From Candidatus Nitrotoga sp. CP45 (GTDB taxonomy: Bacteria; Pseudomonadota; Gammaproteobacteria; Burkholderiales; Gallionellaceae), in contig QFXJ01000054.1 of NCBI GenBank assembly GCA_003402375.1, positions 1 through 63,012 on the forward strand: DNA of 63,012 bases. The letters run 5' to 3'. Within the stretch, counting starts at the first letter, position 1; each line of letters starts with the position of its first letter. Below are positions 1-7,277 of the stretch, piece by piece. Under the pieces are notes generated by a model. The model was given only the letters and a program-made list of their open reading frames with translations. It did no database searches and was not told the DNA's origin. A program made the position numbers and the translations under genes.

Positions 1-1
1 G

Positions 2-409
2 ATTGCGACGGTCACCAACCAGGGTAAAACGCGCTGGATGATTATTGATGAGGCATTTAACTCCGACAAGCTCATTGAATTTCTGGAGGCGCTCGTCAAG
101 GATACAGGCCGCAAAGTGTTTTTGATACTAGACAATTTGAGAGTTCATCGCAGTAAACCTGTAAAGGCTTGGGCTGCCGAGAACGCACAGACAATCGAGT
201 TGTTCTACTTGCCCAGCTACAGCCCTGAACTCAACCCCGAAGAAAGACTGAATGCGGATCTCAAGCACGTCATCACTTCAAAGGTGCTAGTACGCACCAA
301 GGCAAAACTCAGAGCTGCTGCAACAGATCACATGACGATGCTTGAGCAAAACCCCGAACGCGTACGCCGTTATTTCGGCGACCCAAAAGTCGTCTATGCG
401 GCTTCATGA
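2..409 (+). CDS. IS630-family transposase, C-terminal part (cut by window start)
   Basis: The frame is open from base 2, so the gene begins outside the window; only about the last 135 residues are present. They match the DDE_3 catalytic half of IS630/Tc1-mariner-like transposases: the second catalytic Asp lies in LILDNLRVHRSK and the Glu in YLPSYSPELNPEERL. The stop falls just inside an inverted repeat (about 404-428) resembling the one at the right edge of the window, where the N-terminal part of a related transposase begins. The part seen has no frameshift. It abuts the broken end of an IS30 transposase remnant, which suggests insertion into that older element. Confidence 0.85.
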   Translation: MATVTNQGKTRWMIIDEAFNSDKLIEFLEALVKDTGRKVFLILDNLRVHRSKPVKAWAAENAQTIELFYLPSYSPELNPEERLNADLKHVITSKVLVRTKAKLRAAATDHMTMLEQNPERVRRYFGDPKVVYAAS

Positions 410-428
410 ATAATTCGTGCCGGATCAA
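404..428. repeat. IS630 terminal inverted repeat
   Basis: The reverse complement of this end contains CGGCACGAATTAT, which also occurs at 62804-62816 upstream of the second IS630 transposase fragment. A TA dinucleotide, the usual IS630 target, follows at 429-430. The exact boundary is uncertain by a few bases because the outermost bases differ between the two ends. Confidence 0.65.
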
Positions 429-430
429 TA

Positions 431-1247
431 AGTGCATGTGTTTGCTCATCTCGCGCCCCTGATCATAGGTGAAGGTCTTGCGTAGTTCTGGCGGAATTTA
501 CACTGGGCGCTTCACTGAAACCGTCCAGGGCCGATTGCACCGTGCAATCAGCCATTTAGGCTAACACCACCATTAATGTGGTGCGTTCGATCAGCATGCC
601 GACTGAGGAACGGTTCATAGCGCCGTTGATCATGTCAGCTTCCCAGTGCCCGGTATCAAACGATCCGCCACTTCCGGCGGACGCAGGTGGATGCTCTGCA
701 TTTGTGCTATATGTCCGCGACCATCTGGAGCACGAGTCTTGGAACGGCGCTTATCACGGGTCCAGCATAAGCTGGCAATCAACTCACGGCGCAGTTCACC
801 ACGAGGCATGGCGTAAAGCGTATGGTAAATCGTTTCATGGCTTACACGTTCTGAGGGCTGATCGGGGTGCATACTTTTAAGTGTGCCTGCAATTTGCTCA
901 GGTAACCATTTCTTCTTGAGATGCTCCTTCAACTTCAAACAACGGATTCTCTTCCACGAGCTTCAATGACCTACGGGGCTTGATTCGCGACGGTGTACCT
1001 GTTTCGCCAGCCAAGGATGCACGTAGCCAGACTCACACCCCCAATCCCGTGCAATCTCGTTTGAGATGGTGCTCGGAAAGCGTTTCAAGAATCGTCCAAG
1101 TTCCCTAAGTCCACTTCCTTCTCGTTTCATTTTAGCATAATCGTCGCGCGCTCTTCAGCATTCAACTGCTTGTAATGCTTTCCTGATTTATCCATTCCAA
1201 CACCTTAACCTCTCCAAGGTGTTGCGGTTGGTTCTTGAGTGCGCCCT
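431..1247 (-). pseudogene. Decayed IS30-family transposase, truncated by IS630
   Basis: Read on the minus strand from an ATG at 1195, pieces of an IS30 transposase appear in shifting frames: an N-terminal helix-turn-helix segment (LNAEERATIM, then FPSTISNEIARDWG), a middle block at 938-630 with WLPEQIAGTLK and VSHETIYHTLYAMPRGELRR, and a catalytic piece FTYDQGREMSKHMHL near 490-430. In-frame stops and frameshifts show it is dead. The reading stops at the IS630 end, so the younger element interrupts it. A terminal-repeat-like sequence (GTTGCGGTTGGTTCTTGAG) lies at about 1222-1240. A second decayed copy lies at 58.4-58.8 kb. Confidence 0.75.
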
Positions 1248-1431
1248 TCCATAACCGCGTTTTCGATAGTCTTGTACACTGAAGGATCAACTCAAAGTGG
1301 CCCTGCATACCTTCGAGAACAATGCACCAATGGTTAAATCCATTGTGGCTTGGGAATGGATTATTAACGCTTTATTGAATTAGAAATGGAATATGATGCA
1401 CATAAAAATCAACGAAAATACTTAAAAAGTC

Positions 1432-1749
1432 TTGCGGGGGATGCTCGAGTCTGTCAAACTTTCCAACAATACTGATTGTATTGAAAAACTTGAGGACATT
1501 GTTGCCCCATACCTCGATCCACCCGAGCACACGTTGGTGCTGTATTACCATGAAAAATACAGATTCAAGCACTTGACCATACACAACCTAGCCTATTCAT
1601 CAAGCGCGGACAAGGCGGAGCAAAGCGCACGACTTACAAACGCAACGACACTGCTTGCTGCACTGAATATGCTGAATGGTGAGGTGCTCTCAATGGCCAA
1701 CTCACCCTATCTGACACCAGGCATCGCTGACTTAAGGCGCCGACCTTAA
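1432..1749 (+). pseudogene. Decayed IS630-family transposase fragment
   Basis: This 105-codon open stretch resembles the middle of IS630 transposases: KLEDIVAPYLDPPEHTLVL corresponds to the usual segment before the first catalytic Asp, and TNATTLLAALNMLNGEVL to the segment after it. The expected VDEKSQ motif has become YHEKYR, so the first catalytic Asp is gone. No start region or C-terminal DDE half can be followed. It differs from the IS630 element at the window ends. Family assignment is moderately sure; function is lost. Confidence 0.6.
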
Positions 1750-1877
1750 GAGAATAGCTGAGGTATTTACGGTTTACTAACTTCAACTAGCCTTGATCCC
1801 ACCAAGAAGTGAAGAATTAAACGCGTAATGAATATAAACAATTTGGTAGATAGCCGTAAGATACCTCTACGGCAATT

Positions 1878-2282
1878 TCATTTCACTATTCTAAGCCTAG
1901 GCTTACCAGAAGGATCAGATTTATCAGGCGAAACAGCAGTACCACTATCCATTGAAAGTGTTGGTATGGAGTCATTTCCCTCAAACATAAGTCCCTGCCC
2001 CGTTTCCTTAGCAAAAATGCCTCTCACTGCAACTATCGGCACTACTAAACCATGTGTCACACCACCAAAGCGCCCACCGCAAGTAATTTTCTCATTACCT
2101 ATATGCAAATTACGCACCGCATCCATACTAAGGTTAATCACAATTTCACCATCCTTAACATACCCGTTTGGAACTCGCGTTTGCTCATCTACTTTCACTG
2201 CCAAATAGGGTGTTAAAGCACTATCGGAACACCAATCATAAATAGCACGTATTAAATATGGCTTTGTAGAAAAATCGGTCAC
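1878..2282 (-). CDS. sspB: SspB, ClpXP specificity-enhancing factor
   Basis: SspB is an adaptor that tethers ssrA-tagged proteins from stalled ribosomes to the ClpXP protease. The 134-residue product starts with the family's STKPYLIRAIYDWC segment, followed by LTPYLAVKVDEQTRVP and a substrate-binding Sm-like fold (VNLSMDAVRNL-type core, here INLSMDAVRNLHIG). A flexible tail ends in PRLRIVK, fitting the ClpX-docking motif at the C-terminus. It starts at a GTG overlapping the sspA stop (GTGA), so it is translationally coupled to sspA. It is the last gene of the act-ssp gene string. Confidence 0.93.
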   Translation of the reverse strand: MTDFSTKPYLIRAIYDWCSDSALTPYLAVKVDEQTRVPNGYVKDGEIVINLSMDAVRNLHIGNEKITCGGRFGGVTHGLVVPIVAVRGIFAKETGQGLMFEGNDSIPTLSMDSGTAVSPDKSDPSGKPRLRIVK

Positions 2283-2878
2283 TTTCGCATTACTTTCTCT
2301 GCCGCCGCCATCGCTTCAATATATGCTGGACGCGAAAATAATCGTTCAGCATATTTCATAAGCGGCGCGGCGTCCTTAGTAAGCTGAATATCATAATATT
2401 CTAATCGCCATAGCAATGGAGCGATTGCCACGTCAAGCATAGAGTATTCATCATTCAGCATAAATTTTTGTTTGGCGAACACTGGGGCAATCTGAGTCAG
2501 GCTGTCGCGTACCAATTGGCGCGCTTTATCTGCGGTTTTTTGCACGCCACTTTCTAGTGCACCAATGTGACAGAACATCTCACTCTCGAAGCGATGTAAA
2601 AATAATCGCGCTCGTGCTCGCATAACCGGGTCAGCAGGCATCAACTGTGGATGTGGAAAACGTTCGTCAATATATTCGTTAATAATATTAGACTCATACA
2701 GCACTAAGTCGCGCTCAACCAAGACTGGCACCATATTATATGGATTCATAACAACGAGATCTTCAGGCTTGTTGAATACGTCAACATCAATGATCTGAAA
2801 ATCCATTCCTTTTTCATACAATACGATACGGCAGCGCTGGCTGAACGGGTCTGTTGTTCCCGAGTAAAGCGTCATCAT
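2279..2878 (-). CDS. sspA: SspA, stringent starvation protein A (GST fold)
   Basis: SspA is a glutathione-S-transferase-fold protein that binds RNA polymerase and helps cells through starvation and acid stress; it is not an active GST. The N-terminal thioredoxin-like domain shows MTLYSGTTDPFSQRCRIVL, then NPYNMVPVLVERD and the ESNIINEYIDERFPHP segment typical of SspA; an all-helical domain follows. ATG at 2878 is preferred because family members begin MMxLYSG; a GTG at 2890 overlapping the actF stop is the alternative. In many betaproteobacteria sspAB follow the bc1 genes petABC; here they follow an Alternative Complex III operon. Confidence 0.93.
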   Translation of the reverse strand: MMTLYSGTTDPFSQRCRIVLYEKGMDFQIIDVDVFNKPEDLVVMNPYNMVPVLVERDLVLYESNIINEYIDERFPHPQLMPADPVMRARARLFLHRFESEMFCHIGALESGVQKTADKARQLVRDSLTQIAPVFAKQKFMLNDEYSMLDVAIAPLLWRLEYYDIQLTKDAAPLMKYAERLFSRPAYIEAMAAAEKVMRK

Positions 2879-2886
2879 AGCGCGAC

Positions 2887-3900
2887 TCACACCTTTATTA
2901 GATGGTTACGGGCCATCGTACGCCGCACCAGCAAATACCCGATAACGGCTAATACTGGAGTGACAATTAAAACGGCAAAAACAGGTAAAGTGCCAGTTCC
3001 ATTCACACCAGAAATCCAAATATACCTTTCAAACAAAGTACCAACAATAATACTAGCAGCCACTGTCAAAATAATGGGCGGTGAGTGCCGTGACCTACGC
3101 ATAGCCAGCACTGTAAATGGAATAATAAATTTAAGAGTTATCATTGACCACCATAGCACGCTATAGTCGCCATTCTGCATCCCCATCACGCGATCTACTT
3201 CATTGGGGAGATTGGGATACCAGATGACTAAATATTGTGCAAAGAAAGTGTATATAAATAGTAAAGTGAAGGCGAACATCATCTGCGCGAGATAGTTGTA
3301 AACATAAACTTCAACGGGGCGCACCAATTTTCCACACGTATTCAATACGTAAATCCACGCCACAAGGAAAGCCATGAACATGTTGAAATTACTAATAAAA
3401 TGCTGCATGCCATAAATCGCACTATGCCAAGATGGCACCAGCGTCATCTCAAAGTCCCACGCTATCATAGTGCCGTATAATACAAAAGTATAAGGAATCC
3501 AATTTGCAATATTATGAAAACGTTGCTGATCTTCCTTGCTGCGATCACTTACTTCTTGTCGCTTGATAAATATCCAAAAAATAGTCATTACTGCCAGCAT
3601 ACCAAGCACCTGGCGGGCCACCAAAAATGTGTAGTTATGCCAAGCAGGAAGATGATGCCCATGCTCAGTAGCCGTGCTCAACCAAGGAAAAGTATTTTCG
3701 CCGCCAACCAATAATATAAGCAATAATATAAATGCCAATGGAAAAAGCGCAAACAAGGATACCGCTAACCGGCGAACCTCATAGCGCCATTGAGCGCCTA
3801 CCAAGTGCAACACCGCACTTAATGTTACCCCTCCCAGTGCTAGATAAAGCACCACCAAAAAACTAACTGTCAAAACTGACCAATTGCTATACGAAATCAT
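2887..3900 (-). CDS. actF: ActF, Alternative Complex III membrane subunit
   Basis: ActF is one of two large NrfD-like integral membrane subunits of Alternative Complex III, a quinol:cytochrome c/oxidase oxidoreductase that replaces bc1. The product (about 337 residues) has around ten hydrophobic helices and resembles ActC from the same operon, though shorter. Family-like features include FPWLSTATEHGHHLPAWHN in the first large loop and FNMFMAFLVAWIY. The ATG at 3900 is chosen because a GGGGG Shine-Dalgarno stretch lies 8 nt upstream; a GTG at 3909 is also open. Last of seven act genes; its stop is next to the sspA start. Confidence 0.9.
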   Translation of the reverse strand: MISYSNWSVLTVSFLVVLYLALGGVTLSAVLHLVGAQWRYEVRRLAVSLFALFPLAFILLLILLVGGENTFPWLSTATEHGHHLPAWHNYTFLVARQVLGMLAVMTIFWIFIKRQEVSDRSKEDQQRFHNIANWIPYTFVLYGTMIAWDFEMTLVPSWHSAIYGMQHFISNFNMFMAFLVAWIYVLNTCGKLVRPVEVYVYNYLAQMMFAFTLLFIYTFFAQYLVIWYPNLPNEVDRVMGMQNGDYSVLWWSMITLKFIIPFTVLAMRRSRHSPPIILTVAASIIVGTLFERYIWISGVNGTGTLPVFAVLIVTPVLAVIGYLLVRRTMARNHLIKV

Positions 3901-3913
3901 TTGCTGCACCCCC

Positions 3914-4450
3914 TTATTTGGCTGTAGGCGTTACTGCCACGGCAGATTGCCCATTTTGCAGCACCTTGCGCACATAGTTGATTACATTCCAGCGTTCAGT
4001 AGCTGACAGATCATTAGCATACGATGGCATGACCGCACCACCGAATGTCATATAGCCCCAAATGAAACCATCAGACCGTCCTTTTGTTTGTTCAGCTGTC
4101 AAATCAAACGGCTTTAATAATAATTTCGCTCCAACTAGTCCATCCCCTTTGCCAGAATATCCGTGACAAGGAGTACAATAAATTTGAAACAACTTCCCGC
4201 CAAGAGCCACTGATTTGTCATCTGCTGGAATTGGATTCAACTGCTTCTCAGATGCAGCCATATCCTTTACTAAAGATGTAGTACCAGGAATTGGAACTGA
4301 ATTTTTTGGGTAAGGCCTCATACCAGGATTTTTCAAATCCGCACTTTCCTGCGGTTTAATACTAATCTGATTCGCCATGTCATTCGACCATGGCCAAGCT
4401 TGCGCAAATGCAGGTATCAACTGCAATACAATTACTAAAAATAATCTCAT
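3914..4450 (-). CDS. actE: ActE, monoheme cytochrome c of Alternative Complex III
   Basis: A 178-residue exported cytochrome c. A signal peptide occupies residues 1-18 (MRLFLVIVLQLIPAFAQA). One heme-binding site, C92-TP-C95-H96, is followed by GYSGKGDG, and the likely distal methionine is in GGAVMPSYAND. ActE is thought to pass electrons from the Fe-S/pentaheme path to a soluble cytochrome or the oxidase. The start codon overlaps the actD stop by one base (TAATG) and actF follows within a few bases, so the genes are co-transcribed. Confidence 0.9.
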   Translation of the reverse strand: MRLFLVIVLQLIPAFAQAWPWSNDMANQISIKPQESADLKNPGMRPYPKNSVPIPGTTSLVKDMAASEKQLNPIPADDKSVALGGKLFQIYCTPCHGYSGKGDGLVGAKLLLKPFDLTAEQTKGRSDGFIWGYMTFGGAVMPSYANDLSATERWNVINYVRKVLQNGQSAVAVTPTAK

Positions 4451-4977
4451 TATTTTCTCGCCTCTTCTTGGATCTCAAGTGCCTTATGCTTGACAAAAAT
4501 CGTCTTGAAAGCAACTAATGCCGACTCATCCCCTTTCACCAAAATTCCAATTTGATCTTCCGATACTTTAGCGCTATATAACGGTGACCGCTTAGCTGGT
4601 AAACCTGCGCAAATCAAAAAACCCAAAATGGTGATAAATACGCCACCCAGGATAAACATTTCATACGTCAGCACAAAATCAGGCGGCAATGGCACAATTG
4701 GTTTACCACCTTTAATTTGAGAAAAAAAGTTGGCCTGCGCGCTCGCAACAAGAAAGAACGCAAGCAAACCACCCATACAGGCCCCAACCAAAGTAAACCA
4801 TTGAACATTAACTGGCTTGTCGCCCAACACCTCTTCAACTTCAGGATGCTCAATGGGCGACTTAAGAATCATGTCGTCTATGTCAAACCCCTTGATATTA
4901 GATCCGCGTAATTCGGCAATTGCAGCCACGGCTTCATCAAAATCGTTAAATAATGCAAGTAAATGACGTTTGCTCAT
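4450..4977 (-). CDS. actD: ActD, small membrane subunit of Alternative Complex III
   Basis: A 175-residue DUF3341-type protein. A soluble N-terminal part (LLALFNDFDEAVAAIAELR, resembling a ferredoxin-like regulatory fold) precedes two transmembrane helices (about residues 62-82 and 105-125), and a short soluble C-terminal domain follows. ActD carries no cofactor and sits beside ActC in known structures. It lies directly after actC and overlaps the actE start by one base. Confidence 0.88.
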   Translation of the reverse strand: MSKRHLLALFNDFDEAVAAIAELRGSNIKGFDIDDMILKSPIEHPEVEEVLGDKPVNVQWFTLVGACMGGLLAFFLVASAQANFFSQIKGGKPIVPLPPDFVLTYEMFILGGVFITILGFLICAGLPAKRSPLYSAKVSEDQIGILVKGDESALVAFKTIFVKHKALEIQEEARK

Positions 4978-6342
4978 TTAATAATCTCCCTTCACTGCAG
5001 GTTTGTGCTTCAATGCCAGACTGCGGTGATACACCATTTCTTTAACTTCATACATAGACACGGATGGGAATACCTTACAGAACACCATAAACAATAAAGT
5101 GAACCAACCAAAGCTACCAAACACGATGCCCCACTGCACTAAGCTTGGCCATTGATCATGATCCCAAGTCCATGGATAGTGGCCGTGCGCAAAACTCGGC
5201 GCGATGATCATCCAACGTTCCAGCCACATACCCACGTTAAGCAAAATCGACACTATGAACAATATCGGGAGGTGCGTTTGGAAGCGTTTGAATGCTAGCA
5301 TCAATGGCAAAATAGAGCCGAAGAAAATCATTGCCCAGAAGAATGGGGCATAAGGACCGGTCGCCTTAAAAATTAATTGATCCTTGGCTGTCTGATCATG
5401 TCCATACCACACTGAAGCGAACTCAATCAGGTTGAGGTAAGTCCACACCATCGCAATAGCAAAGGTTAGGCGTACCAGTTTCTTCATTATAGGCAACGTC
5501 ATGTACTCTTCAAACTTGAACACATATCGTAGAATGATAAAAAGCGTGATAATCGCCGCACAACCGGAATACAAGGCACCCGCAACAAAATACGGAGGGA
5601 ACGACGTTACGTGCCAACCCGGCATATTCGACATTGCAAAGTCAGAAGCCACGATGGAGTGAACAGAAACCGCCAGCGGAATCAGGAAACAAGCTATTGT
5701 TAAATATGTGATCCGGAAGTTGCGCCACTGGCGATCAGTTCCTTCCCAACCAAGTGACATAACAGTATAAAGTTTCTTACGCCAGCCCGCGTGGATATTA
5801 TCACGGCAAATTGCCAGATCAGGGATCATGCCAACATAAAGAAAAAGAACGGAAGAACTTAAATAAGTGGCAATCGCAAACATATCCCATACAAGCGGCG
5901 ACTGAAAGTTTGGCCACACCCAGCGCTCATTAGGATAAGGCATCACATAATAGACCATCCATAAACGACCCAAGTGCACCAAAACGAACAAACCCGCCGT
6001 CATCAACGAGAAAGTTGTCATTGCCTCGGCAAAACGGTAGATCGGTTTACGCCAATCAGCATGCATTAAATGCAGAATCGCTGACAACAAAGTTCCGGAA
6101 TGGCTCATACCTATCCAAAAAATGAAAGTAGCGATATACAAACCCCATACATGAGAATTATTTTTATTGGAGACACCCATGCCGGTCTGATACTGATAAA
6201 CCTCACTTCCCACCGCCACACCTATCATGGCAATTGCGATAAATAAAATTACCCAATACATCCTTCTTGGACTCTCTAAACTCTTAAGCACATCTTTGTT
6301 AATCTGTGCCCAAGCTATATCTTCGCGTATATCTTTTCCCAT
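4978..6342 (-). CDS. actC: ActC, NrfD-like quinol-oxidising membrane subunit
   Basis: A 454-residue integral membrane protein of the NrfD/PsrC family with about ten helices. ActC holds the quinol-binding site of Alternative Complex III next to the Fe-S subunit. Recognisable stretches are FWIGMSHSGTLLSAILHLM in an early helix and the AEAMTTFSL loop. A strong AGGGGAGG ribosome binding site precedes the ATG. It follows actB2 after a 77-bp spacer with no visible terminator and is followed directly by actD. Homologous to actF in this operon. Confidence 0.92.
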   Translation of the reverse strand: MGKDIREDIAWAQINKDVLKSLESPRRMYWVILFIAIAMIGVAVGSEVYQYQTGMGVSNKNNSHVWGLYIATFIFWIGMSHSGTLLSAILHLMHADWRKPIYRFAEAMTTFSLMTAGLFVLVHLGRLWMVYYVMPYPNERWVWPNFQSPLVWDMFAIATYLSSSVLFLYVGMIPDLAICRDNIHAGWRKKLYTVMSLGWEGTDRQWRNFRITYLTIACFLIPLAVSVHSIVASDFAMSNMPGWHVTSFPPYFVAGALYSGCAAIITLFIILRYVFKFEEYMTLPIMKKLVRLTFAIAMVWTYLNLIEFASVWYGHDQTAKDQLIFKATGPYAPFFWAMIFFGSILPLMLAFKRFQTHLPILFIVSILLNVGMWLERWMIIAPSFAHGHYPWTWDHDQWPSLVQWGIVFGSFGWFTLLFMVFCKVFPSVSMYEVKEMVYHRSLALKHKPAVKGDY

Positions 6343-6419
6343 TGCTCTATTTCCTCCCCTTGTGCTTGCGTGAAAGTAGCTTCAATGCCGCTTCCCACAC
6401 GGCCTCCCCATTGCGCTGC

Positions 6420-7274
6420 TTAAATAGCGCTTTCACGCAACTGCTCCAGATACATCACCGACGGATAAGTGCGCAACTCTTCCAAAATGCGATAGCCACG
6501 CAGTTTAACCGCCTTTTCTTCCGCGTCTTTTGCTTGCTTATCCTTATTCAGTTCAACCTGTTGTGTCATCCACTGTTTACCAACCTTGGCCAAGGGGTCA
6601 ACCAGATTACCAAAGGATATAGCTCCAGTCGGACAAACTTGCTGGCAGGCAGTCTGCACTTCACCATCAAGTACACTTCGCCCTGCGCTACGTGCGTTGC
6701 TCTTGGCGACAGTCAATCGCTGCACACAGAACGTACATTTCTCCATCACACCCTTGCCGCGCACGGTCACGTCTGGATTGAGCTGCTGATTCATCGGCTC
6801 CGGCCACACATTATCAGTAGTTGGATAATCATACCAGTTGAAGTAGCGAGCCTTGTACGGGCAGTTCGCGTTGCAGTAGCGTGAACCGACACAACGGTTG
6901 TAAACCTGCGAGTTCAGACCATCCGCCGTGTGGTTAGTAGCACCTACAGGACAAACCGTTTCGCACGGTGCAGACTCACAATGCTGACACAGCATAGGCA
7001 AGAACTGCGCCCCCTGGTCGGCAAATTCGCGGCCATCATTATCCCAATAACGTTCAATGCGTATCCAATGATGGGAATGTCCATGTGCAAATTTCTCCTT
7101 GCCAACCACGGGCAGATTGTTTTCTGCATAACACGCCACGCTACAAGCATTGCAACCCGTGCATGAATCTAAGTCTATACTCATCGCCCATTTGTATTCC
7201 CGGTGCGGCCTCTCATCCGACGGATGCTGCTGGCGGAAGTCCGACCAGTTTTCTAATAAATTAGTGATGGACAC
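6420..7274 (-). CDS. actB2: ActB2, four-cluster iron-sulfur subunit of Alternative Complex III
   Basis: A 284-residue ferredoxin-type protein with four cysteine groups: C38-x2-C41-x2-C44-x3-C48; CQHCESAPCETVCPVGA; a CVGSRYCNANCPY group; and CTFCVQRL paired with CQQVCPTGA. This is the pattern of NrfC/PsrB-like subunits and of the C-terminal domain of ActB, which holds three [4Fe-4S] and one [3Fe-4S] cluster. In characterised complexes this is fused to the molybdopterin-like domain; here the two are separate genes 3 bp apart. A GTG start at 7274 fits a GGGGAGG ribosome binding site. Confidence 0.9.
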   Translation of the reverse strand: MSITNLLENWSDFRQQHPSDERPHREYKWAMSIDLDSCTGCNACSVACYAENNLPVVGKEKFAHGHSHHWIRIERYWDNDGREFADQGAQFLPMLCQHCESAPCETVCPVGATNHTADGLNSQVYNRCVGSRYCNANCPYKARYFNWYDYPTTDNVWPEPMNQQLNPDVTVRGKGVMEKCTFCVQRLTVAKSNARSAGRSVLDGEVQTACQQVCPTGAISFGNLVDPLAKVGKQWMTQQVELNKDKQAKDAEEKAVKLRGYRILEELRTYPSVMYLEQLRESAI

Positions 7275-7277
7275 CTT

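Noticed and set aside
578-880. 100-codon plus-strand open frame
   Set aside because: Antisense shadow of the IS30 transposase remnant.
1893-1906. 14-bp perfect palindrome TAAGCCTAGGCTTA
   Set aside because: It lies within the end of the sspB coding sequence and encodes conserved residues; no T-run follows.
1828-2208. 126-codon plus-strand open frame
   Set aside because: Antisense to sspB, which is a well-recognised gene.
6306-6884. 192-codon plus-strand open frame
   Set aside because: Runs antisense across the actC/actB2 junction; no signal of its own.
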